Positions 1 through 6,072 of a stretch of DNA of 12,566 bases are shown here, in pieces. Both the position numbers and the translations under genes were made by a program. Source of the DNA: Syntrophorhabdaceae bacterium. Lineage in GTDB: Bacteria > Desulfobacterota > Syntrophorhabdia > Syntrophorhabdales > Syntrophorhabdaceae. The notes under the pieces are model-generated. The model was not told where the DNA came from and ran no database searches. It was given only the letters and a program-made list of their open reading frames with translations. The DNA is taken from NCBI GenBank assembly GCA_026415015.1, contig JAOAHW010000193.1:1-12566 (forward strand), given 5' to 3'. Numbering within the stretch: position 1 is the first letter of the stretch; each line of letters starts with the position of its first letter.

Positions 1-1475
1 CCACCACCACCGCCTATACTCTGGGCAAGGATGGCACTGGCGTGGTCTTCTGTGGTTGACAGATTGCCGCTACTCTGTACAAACACCGACTGGCCGTCAC
101 CGCCATTGCCGCTTACACCGCCTATACCCACCGTGCCCACAGTTAAGGCGCCGCTTCCACCACCACCACCGATACTCTGGGCAAGGATGGCAGTGCCGGT
201 ACTATTTATATTACCTGAATTGGTAACATTAACATTACCCGCTGAACCACCACCACCACCCTGGCCACCGATGGCAACAAGCCCCACCGAAGGGTCGGCA
301 CTGCCACCGCCACCACCTATGCTCTGGGCAAAGATACCGTAGGAACCGCTACCCATGGCAGAGATATACATCTGATTGTTGATGGAGATGTTCTGGGCAT
401 TGCCGCCGGCACTACTTGAGCCTCCCAGGGCCCCTATGCCAGCACTTGTACCGGCGTTTCCACCACCACCACCTATGCTCTGGGCAAAGATAGCATGGGA
501 TCCCTGGCCGCTTGTTGAAATACCTGTCCATGAAGAATTATTATATGTAGAAATGTTCACATTACCACCCCAACCCGCGCTATGGGCATCGCCGCCATAG
601 CCGGCGATGCCTGCACCTGTACCGCCGCTACCACTATAACCACCTATGCTCTGGGCAAAGATGCCGTACGAGTAGTTGGCCTGAGTGTTAATTATGCCGC
701 TATTTGTCACATTTATCTGTCCACCGCTGCCTGAACCACTGCCACCGCCACCACCACCGTAGATACCACCGCCTGAGCCGCCTGCACCGCCATAGCCACC
801 TAAACTCTGGGCAAAGATCCCGTGAGCCCACAAGGCGTTTGTATCTATCTCTCCCGAATTCGTAATGCCGACTAAACCTGCGTTACCCCCGGCACCACCG
901 TTTCCTCCCTGGCCCCCTGCGCCATAGCCGCCGCCACCTGAACCACCTGTGCCTCCTATGCTTGCGCCATAGATACCAAAGGAAGGAAAGATTCCTTGGC
1001 CTGAGGTTGTAATCTTAAAACCATTATTTTGGATTAAAACTTGCCCGCCGTCGCCGCCACGACCACCGTTGCCACCGATGGCATAGCCTACTCCAAAGCC
1101 TGTGCCGCCGGCACCACCCTGACCACCGATACTCTCCCCCCAGATGCCAGGGGTACCTGAGACAGTAATATCCGCTGAAGGCGAAAGAGTATGGTTATAG
1201 CTGTAACTGCTCACCGGAGGTCCTTGACCCCCTGGACTGCCATCACCTCCTACCCCGTAGACTACATACGTGACGAAAATACCATCCGCGCCTTTGGAAC
1301 CCACCTGAATCTCCTGGAGGCCCCCTGCTAATAGGGAGTTAGATAAAAGGGCTAAACTACATATTAATGATAGGATGTTAGCCACCAAGATCCGCCCGGT
1401 TCTTCGCCAGTTTAACCGAAAAAGGTTAATCGAACTACCCCCTGCCGTCAGAAATGGTAAAGAACTTTTTTTCAT
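1..1475 (-). CDS. Glycine-rich autotransporter-like surface protein, N-terminal part (runs off the contig)
   Basis: An uninterrupted frame runs from an ATG at 1475 to the window edge: 491 full codons with no stop. GAGGT lies 7 nt before the ATG. The N-terminus has a long basic n-region (about 28 residues, MKKSSLPF... with RLNWRRTGR) followed by a hydrophobic stretch at residues 29-50 ending in LLAGG, as in the extended signal peptides of autotransporters. The mature part is mostly Gly, Ser, Ala and Asn. It is built of tandem units of about 49-57 residues, each carrying G-I-F-A-Q-S-I-G-G followed by a Gly run, then a short strand such as NVNVTNSGNI. Such repeats are known from predicted autotransporter passenger domains that fold as beta-helices. 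The C-terminal beta-barrel that would prove this lies beyond the edge. Likely role: exported adhesin or surface protein (inference). The frame is certain, the function moderately so. Confidence 0.8.
   Translation of the reverse strand, partial: MKKSSLPFLTAGGSSINLFRLNWRRTGRILVANILSLICSLALLSNSLLAGGLQEIQVGSKGADGIFVTYVVYGVGGDGSPGGQGPPVSSYSYNHTLSPSADITVSGTPGIWGESIGGQGGAGGTGFGVGYAIGGNGGRGGDGGQVLIQNNGFKITTSGQGIFPSFGIYGASIGGTGGSGGGGYGAGGQGGNGGAGGNAGLVGITNSGEIDTNALWAHGIFAQSLGGYGGAGGSGGGIYGGGGGGSGSGSGGQINVTNSGIINTQANYSYGIFAQSIGGYSGSGGTGAGIAGYGGDAHSAGWGGNVNISTYNNSSWTGISTSGQGSHAIFAQSIGGGGGNAGTSAGIGALGGSSSAGGNAQNISINNQMYISAMGSGSYGIFAQSIGGGGGSADPSVGLVAIGGQGGGGGSAGNVNVTNSGNINSTGTAILAQSIGGGGGSGALTVGTVGIGGVSGNGGDGQSVFVQSSGNLSTTEDHASAILAQSIGGGG
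19..1140 (-). repeat. Tandem coding repeats (FAQSIGG units)
   Basis: The plus-strand word CTCTGGGCAA (encoding A-Q-S on the minus strand) recurs at 19, 175, 322, 478, 649 and 805. The spacings are 156, 147, 156, 171 and 156 nt, all multiples of three. Two more degenerate units (GIYGASIGG near 960 and GIWGESIGG near 1130) extend the array toward the signal peptide. The first five bases of the window again encode a Gly run, so the contig probably ended because the assembler could not pass the array. Confidence 0.85.
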
Positions 1476-1562
1476 GTTATCTACCTCACATTATAGAATC
1501 CTTTCAAAAACTCATATTGTGGACTATAATCGAGCTTTTGCAGTCTCTCCATATTGAGAATA

Positions 1563-1589
1563 TTATCGGCATATTCAGTTAAATTCTTA
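1563..1589 (-). promoter_or_regulatory. Sigma-28 (FliA)-type promoter for the autotransporter gene
   Basis: On the minus strand, TAAGAATT (1589-1582), an 11-nt spacer and GCCGATAA (1570-1563) match the flagellar sigma factor consensus TAAAGTTT-N11-GCCGATAA. The -10 octamer is exact, the -35 matches 5 of 8, and the spacing is canonical. The start codon is about 80 nt downstream, a reasonable leader. Prediction by eye only. Confidence 0.5.
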
Positions 1590-1689
1590 AGTACTTTTTT
1601 CTTGCTATATTTATGGAAAAAAATTTTTCTGGGGCCTTTTGCAGTACTTTGAAGAGGCCTAAATAAAATTATCAACCCATACAGGGATG

Positions 1690-1721
1690 TGTCCCCCCTT
1701 TATTTTAAAATCGGGGGGACA
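1690..1721. repeat. Inverted repeat TGTCCCCCC / GGGGGGACA, REP-like
   Basis: Perfect 9-bp arms at 1690-1698 and 1713-1721 flank a 14-nt AT-rich loop; another GGGGGG run follows at 1723-1728. No T-tract follows on either strand, so it is not a canonical intrinsic terminator, although it lies just after the chemotaxis gene's stop. It resembles dispersed REP/MITE-like palindromes. A 10-bp direct repeat, TTATAGAATC, occurs at 1729-1738 and 1491-1500. I see no convincing gene in the rest of 1476-1747, which holds the promoter described separately. Confidence 0.5.
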
Positions 1722-1747
1722 TGGGGGGTTATAGAATCTAAATTATT

Positions 1748-3382
1748 TTATGACAGCCTGAAGAATCTAACGGTCTCGTCAAGTTTAGTTGCAATCCTTG
1801 ATAGGCTTACCGCTGCCTGGGCAGTCTCCTGTGAGCTTGCAGTTGTATCCCTTGATGCATTGGCAATATCAACTATCTCCTTACTTATCTGCTCTGATGT
1901 AGCTGACATCTCTTCTGTGGCAGAGGCAATCTGTTGAACCATAAGCTGGAGCTCATCTGAACTCTTGACAATTGCCTTCAGTGCATCCCCTGCCTGCATG
2001 GTGAGTTCTACACCTGACTGGACCTTAGTCGTTGCGCTATCCATGATATCTACTGCCTTTGTAACCTCATTTTGTATTGCCTTTATCATGTCCTCTATCT
2101 CAGATGTGGCCTGGGCTGTCCTCTCTGCAAGCTTACGGACCTCATCGGCAACAACGGCAAAGCCTCTACCCTGTTCACCGGCTCGGGCCGCCTCTATTGC
2201 TGCGTTTAGTGCAAGGAGGTTTGTCTGATCCGCTATATCATTAATAACACTTACAATCTCTCCGATATGTACTGACCTCTCTCCGAGAGATTTGACAAAT
2301 TTTGCAGATTCATTCACTGTCACATCTATCACCTTGACTTCGCTTACAGACTTCTCTACAATAATGTTACCCTGCTGGGCAGTTTCTACAGCCTTCTTTG
2401 CTGATTCAGCAATACTTGCCGTATTCTTTGCCACATCCACAACTGTCTGGGACATCTCCTCAGATGCTGTGGCCACAGAGTTTGCCCTGGAAGAGGAACT
2501 CTCTGCTGTCCTGGACATCTCCTCGGCAATAGATGATAGCTGTGTTGCCGATGAAGTTAGGGAGTGGACACTGGTTATAATTTCATTGAAGACATTTTTA
2601 AGATTGGTATTTAAGGCATCCATGGCTCTGGCAATAACACCTAATTCATCACCCCGTTTTATGGCATTCTGGGATATGGAGAATGTAAAATCCCCTTTTG
2701 ACATAAGCTCAAGCTGTTCTGCTGCCTTTTCAACCGGTGCCTTTATGCTCTTTGTGATCTTTATGGACATAAAAATACCTATGAAAATCGATATCAATCC
2801 AACTATGATGATGACCATAAGTATTGTCCTGCTAAACGATAAAAGCCTATTTATCTTTTCAGCGAGTAGTCCCTGCTGTCTTTTAATAAGGCTGTTTGTT
2901 GCCTCCACAAGGAGCTTTGTGGTCTGTCTTGTCTCATTTTGATAAAGAATCTGTGCCTCCTGTTTTTTTCCATCGTTTACAAGCTCTATAATCTTATTAT
3001 TAACCTCAGCGCCACTCTTTACTGCATCCTTAAAACGATTGAGGAGGTCTTTTTCTTCTTGAGTCTCTAATAGCTTTTCAAGTTTTTCCACTGCCTCTTT
3101 GTATTTAGGTCTAAGGATTAATATATTGTTTTTTTCCTCTTCAATGACTTCTGGGGTTGCAAAAGGCATGATGGCCACCGACCTTGTAATGCTATCTATT
3201 GCATCCTTCATATCAGTGGCATGTTTTATCTTCGCCTCATCAACGCTTATGATTCTCAAAAGCATAGTGTTTGCCATCTGAGAATTGATTATAGATACAG
3301 TGCATAAGATAATCATTAGACAGATCAGTATCCCGAATCCAATCCCCAGTTTCTTTCCAATCTTCATATTATTTAAATTCAT
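1748..3382 (-). CDS. Methyl-accepting chemotaxis protein
   Basis: 544-residue transmembrane chemoreceptor. In order: TM1 at about residues 12-33; a mostly helical periplasmic sensor of about 150 residues of four-helix-bundle type (its ligand cannot be told); TM2 at about 185-206; a HAMP linker to about 265; and a long cytoplasmic coiled-coil signalling domain. The hairpin tip, which binds CheA and CheW, is plain at about 375-415 (DQTNLLALNAAIEAARAGEQ). The protein ends FFRLS and lacks a CheR-tethering pentapeptide. GGAGG stands 4 nt before the first ATG; a second Met at residue 6 is too far from it, so the first is chosen. The gene is divergent from the HD-GYP gene and probably monocistronic. 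A sigma-28-like promoter upstream fits flagellar co-regulation. The sensor lacks any feature that would name its signal. Confidence 0.95.
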   Translation of the reverse strand: MNLNNMKIGKKLGIGFGILICLMIILCTVSIINSQMANTMLLRIISVDEAKIKHATDMKDAIDSITRSVAIMPFATPEVIEEEKNNILILRPKYKEAVEKLEKLLETQEEKDLLNRFKDAVKSGAEVNNKIIELVNDGKKQEAQILYQNETRQTTKLLVEATNSLIKRQQGLLAEKINRLLSFSRTILMVIIIVGLISIFIGIFMSIKITKSIKAPVEKAAEQLELMSKGDFTFSISQNAIKRGDELGVIARAMDALNTNLKNVFNEIITSVHSLTSSATQLSSIAEEMSRTAESSSSRANSVATASEEMSQTVVDVAKNTASIAESAKKAVETAQQGNIIVEKSVSEVKVIDVTVNESAKFVKSLGERSVHIGEIVSVINDIADQTNLLALNAAIEAARAGEQGRGFAVVADEVRKLAERTAQATSEIEDMIKAIQNEVTKAVDIMDSATTKVQSGVELTMQAGDALKAIVKSSDELQLMVQQIASATEEMSATSEQISKEIVDIANASRDTTASSQETAQAAVSLSRIATKLDETVRFFRLS

Positions 3383-3452
3383 AACACCTCCGGATTTTGG
3401 AAATTATAAAACTTTCTATTAGACAAGGGTTAAAAGTCCTATTACATATTAA

Positions 3453-3479
3453 TTATCGAATAAATCCAGCAAAGCTTAA
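3453..3479 (-). promoter_or_regulatory. Candidate sigma-28-type promoter for the chemotaxis gene
   Basis: On the minus strand, TTAAGCTT (3479-3472), 11 nt, then TTCGATAA (3460-3453). Each half matches 6 of 8 positions of TAAAGTTT-N11-GCCGATAA with correct spacing. It would give a leader of about 65 nt. Chemoreceptor genes are common sigma-28 targets. A stray TATAAT-like word lies nearer the gene without a good -35 partner. Confidence 0.35.
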
Positions 3480-3517
3480 GATAAATATGAACAGATGGAC
3501 AATAAAAACATAAATCC

Positions 3518-3570
3518 TTGACAAACAGTAAATAATCTGTAAAGATTAAAAAATCAATAAATTCCGATAA
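3518..3570 (+). promoter_or_regulatory. Possible promoter region of the HD-GYP gene
   Basis: A perfect TTGACA at 3518-3523 is followed after 17 nt by only a weak -10 (AAAGAT, 3541-3546). Nearer the gene, TCCGATAA (3563-3570) matches 7 of 8 of the sigma-28 -10 box, and TAAAGATT (3540-3547) matches 7 of 8 of its -35 box, but the 15-nt gap between them is 4 nt longer than the usual 11. Either reading is weak, and the start codon has no strong Shine-Dalgarno sequence. Confidence 0.25.
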
Positions 3571-3588
3571 GATGAGTATGGTTCAGAT

Positions 3589-4581
3589 ATGTTAGATAAC
3601 AAGCAAAAGGAGCGTCTAAGTTCTTTATATATAATCCTCGATGAGTTCCCTGTATTTTTAGTGGCCATAGGTAAGGATGGAAAGACCTTAAGGATGAATG
3701 CCACCATGTTAAAGGCCCTTGAATGTTCACTTGATGAGGTTGAAGAAGTGGAATATCTTACAACCTTTGTACATGAAGAAGACAGAAAAGATTTACTGAA
3801 GGTTTTTAAGGAGATAGCAGACAATAGTCAAGAGACAATATTTGAAAACAGAATTATAAGTAAGACAGGAAGGGTATATTTCGTAGAATGGCATGGAAAG
3901 CCTATATTTAACGCTAAAGGTTCATTTGATTTTTTTGTTGGTATTGGTTTTGATATAACAAGACGTAAGAATGGGGAAAATACATTAGCCCAGAGCCTTG
4001 AGAGGCTTCACAAATCCTTAAAGGATGTAATCGATGCTATAAGCATGACTGTGGAGGTCAAAGACCCATATACTGCAGGTCACCATAGAAGGGTTGCCTT
4101 GCTTGCAAGGGCTATAGCACAGGAGATGGGTCTTTCTAATGAGGTAGTAGAGGGTGTCCGTATGGCAGGTCAGATCCATGATATAGGGAAGATAGCAGTC
4201 CCTTCAGAGATATTGACAATGCCAAGGAAATTAACAGCCCTTGAGCTTAGTATAATAAAAACTCACCCAGATATGGGCTTTAATATATTAAAGGATATAG
4301 ATTTTCCCTATCCCCTGGCAGAAACTATATTACAGCACCATGAGCGTCTTGATGGGTCTGGCTATCCAAGGGAGTTAAAGGGTGATGAGATAATTGTGGA
4401 ATCCCGTATTTTAGCTGTTGCCGATGTGGTAGAGGCTATAGCATCACATCGTCCTTACAGACCTGCTCAGGGTATTGACATAGCTATACTACAGATTGAT
4501 ATGTTTAAAGGGGTAATGTTTGACGAAAATGCAGTGGATGCATGCATAAGACTTTTTAAGGAAAAGGGATTCAACTTTTAA
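3589..4581 (+). CDS. PAS domain HD-GYP protein, probable cyclic di-GMP phosphodiesterase
   Basis: 330 residues. Residues 10-128 form a PAS sensor fold ending in the PAC-like sequence GIGFDITRRK. A short coiled linker (about 129-155) joins it to an HD-GYP domain (about 150-328). The catalytic features are intact: H166 in AGHHRRVA, the HD pair at 197-198 in HDIGKI, H226 in KTHPDMG, and the HHERLDGSGYP signature at 250-260. HD-GYP proteins hydrolyse cyclic di-GMP at a two- or three-iron centre, so this one probably lowers cyclic di-GMP and favours motility. There is no membrane segment, so it senses a cytoplasmic cue through PAS (ligand unknown). It is transcribed away from the chemotaxis gene and ends just before the shared terminator. 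The ATG at 3589 has a poor ribosome binding site, but the next in-frame Met (residue 37) would break the PAS domain. Confidence 0.93.
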   Translation: MLDNKQKERLSSLYIILDEFPVFLVAIGKDGKTLRMNATMLKALECSLDEVEEVEYLTTFVHEEDRKDLLKVFKEIADNSQETIFENRIISKTGRVYFVEWHGKPIFNAKGSFDFFVGIGFDITRRKNGENTLAQSLERLHKSLKDVIDAISMTVEVKDPYTAGHHRRVALLARAIAQEMGLSNEVVEGVRMAGQIHDIGKIAVPSEILTMPRKLTALELSIIKTHPDMGFNILKDIDFPYPLAETILQHHERLDGSGYPRELKGDEIIVESRILAVADVVEAIASHRPYRPAQGIDIAILQIDMFKGVMFDENAVDACIRLFKEKGFNF

Positions 4582-4624
4582 TACCTTTAAAAAATTTTTA
4601 AGTCCTGGGGCACATATCAAGAAA

Positions 4625-4656
4625 AAAAAGCCAGCCCCATAATGGGCTGGCTTTTT
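4625..4656. terminator. Bidirectional intrinsic terminator
   Basis: A perfect 13-bp inverted repeat (AAAAAGCCAGCCC at 4625-4637 and GGGCTGGCTTTTT at 4644-4656) has a 6-nt loop, a GC-rich core and T-tracts on both strands. It lies between the convergent HD-GYP gene (plus) and the acetyltransferase gene (minus), so it can end both transcripts, including the bam-like operon. Confidence 0.93.
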
Positions 4657-4683
4657 ATATGGACATTATGAAAATTAATTAGA

Positions 4684-5133
4684 TTAAAGGGTTCTCTCAA
4701 GGTTAATGAGCTTTGAAGGGCTGAATTTATTGGCGCTGAAAAAGTGAATTAACTTGGCATCGTCCCAATCCACAAGGGTATTTACCTTCTCTACCCCTAA
4801 TTTTTTTAGATGGGCCATATACTCGTTTATTAGAAGTTCACCTATGCCTCTTCTTTGATAATCAGGGTCAACACCAATTGTATCAAGGGTTGCCTTTTCC
4901 TGAGATATGCCGAATTCACCAATATATAGCTCTCCCATAACAAACCCTACTACAGTCCCGTCATTGGTCTCTGCCACTAAAGATGTGGGAACATAGTCTT
5001 TTGACTGGACAAAACGCTCGAACTTCAGCTTATAATACTCAGGCCTTTTTAAACCGAGGACTTTGTTGTCAATCCTCACTATTGCGTCAAAGTCCTCTGC
5101 CTTCATAAGCCTAATCTTAATGTTTGTCTCCAT
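4684..5133 (-). CDS. GNAT-family N-acetyltransferase
   Basis: 149 residues, a single GNAT domain. The acetyl-CoA pyrophosphate-binding motif A is clear: strand LDTIGVDPDY, then QRRGIG (residues 93-98), then helix ELLINEYMAHLKKLG. The later strand VNTLVDW (117-123) and the helix with FFSANKF (131-137) fit the C-terminal half of the fold. RBS AAGGGG precedes the ATG. The gene follows bamF by 50 nt and is the last gene before the terminator, so it is probably the operon's final cistron. The substrate cannot be read from sequence. Known GNAT protein acetyltransferases modify acyl-CoA ligases of aromatic catabolism (Pat and the benzoyl-CoA ligase BadA in Rhodopseudomonas), so a regulatory role is conceivable, but that is inference from position. 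Confidence 0.85.
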   Translation of the reverse strand: METNIKIRLMKAEDFDAIVRIDNKVLGLKRPEYYKLKFERFVQSKDYVPTSLVAETNDGTVVGFVMGELYIGEFGISQEKATLDTIGVDPDYQRRGIGELLINEYMAHLKKLGVEKVNTLVDWDDAKLIHFFSANKFSPSKLINLERTL

Positions 5134-5183
5134 AGCGCGCCCCCCTTTAATGTTTTATAAAAAGTCTATCATCAGGGGCGCCT

Positions 5184-6029
5184 TTATGCAACCTCTTTTT
5201 CCTTGCCCTTCCTTACTATTGTCCTCTGGTCTTCAGGCACTGGTGGCGGGACCTGTTGTCCAACGATCTTTGTCACAGCACCAAACCTTGGCGGGCAGGC
5301 CTCAAGGCATGTCCCGCATTTGATGCATTTGTCCTGATTTATGATATGCACCATGTTCTTTTTGCTGTCTATGGCCTCCACAGGACATCTTCTCGCACAG
5401 GTCATACATGCCTGACATTTTGTCGGGTCTATCCAGTACGATGGTAGCTCCTTGAAGAGTCTCTCTATCTCCTCTCTGGTAAAATAGTTTTCATATTCCT
5501 CAGGATTTTCGAGCCTCTTACCAAGCTTTTCATTCATCGCCACCTTGATATAAGGAATAAGCCTTGTTACCTCAGCAAGACTTGTCTTCATCTTGGCCTC
5601 ATCTATGCCCTCTGCCTTACCCAGCGGACCTAATTCCCTTATTTTTTTCGTAAAACTATTTATATGTTCTACAAAGAGGTTTGACTCAGCACCGGACATA
5701 TACCTCATTCTCAATCTCTCAGGATTGATGCCAATATATTCCAACAGCCTTTTGCATAACAGGACCATATTCTGGGCATGATAGTTGCCATGGGTGATAT
5801 AATTGCATTCATTTAAATGGCATGCACCGATGAAAACACCATCTAACCCGTTTGAGAAGGCCCTGAGTACAAAGGCAAGGTCAACTCTACCGGAACACAT
5901 GACGCGTATAAGCCTTATTTCATTAGAATATTGCAGTCTGGAAACTCCAGCCAGGTCAGCTGCGCCGTAAGCTCACCAGTTGCATGCAAAGCCTATTATT
6001 CTTGGTTTAAATTTAAGGGCTGCGCTCAT
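5184..6029 (-). CDS. bamF: BamF-like selenoprotein (MvhD domain plus 2[4Fe-4S] ferredoxin)
   Basis: 281 residues when the in-frame UGA at 5973-5975 is read as selenocysteine 19. The ATG at 6029 follows AAGGAG (10 nt). Residues 10-125 form an MvhD-type domain, the electron-transfer subunit linking hydrogenase or formate dehydrogenase to heterodisulfide reductase in methanogens. The N-terminal motif is GFACNWU (C16, U19), where most homologues have CNWC; MCSGR (C45) and GACHLNEC (C70, C75) follow and probably complete the [2Fe-2S] site. The C-terminus carries two ferredoxin motifs, C205-C208-C211-C215 and C235-C238-C241-C245. The methanogen VhuD subunit is a known selenoprotein, a precedent for the UGA. 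A call starting at the internal Met at 5900 would lose the first 43 residues, including U19. It lies 43 nt after bamE and should pass electrons between BamE and a partner not encoded here. The symbol rests on gene order and domain type. Confidence 0.85.
5938..5975 (-). promoter_or_regulatory. Selenocysteine UGA and candidate SECIS of bamF
   Basis: The UGA is at 5975-5973. The hairpin CTGG-AGTTT-CCAG lies at 5950-5938, with its apical-loop G 28 nt after the UGA, inside the range usual for bacterial SECIS. An alternative CAGC/GCTG stem overlaps it. The stem is short and was found by eye. The stronger evidence is the UGA's position at a conserved cysteine and the unbroken homology on both sides. 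Confidence 0.6.
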
Positions 6030-6072
6030 ACCTTCTCATCTCCTTTTTAGAATTTTATTTTTAAGCGTTTTA

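Noticed and set aside
31..600. Proline-rich plus-strand frames opposite the glycine repeats
   Set aside because: They are the complement of Gly/Ala-rich codons and break up, while the minus frame is continuous, has a signal peptide, RBS and protein repeats.
1..810. CRISPR-like array suggested by regularly spaced repeats
   Set aside because: Spacings are all multiples of three, the spacers are themselves glycine-coding and similar, and the array lies in one open reading frame.
1481..1675. 64-codon minus-strand frame just upstream of the autotransporter gene
   Set aside because: It starts with TTG without a clear ribosome binding site, has no recognisable domain, and contains the predicted sigma-28 promoter. 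Treated as non-coding leader and spacer.
1690..1721. Intrinsic terminator for the chemotaxis gene
   Set aside because: The stem is GC-rich but neither strand has a T-tract after it.
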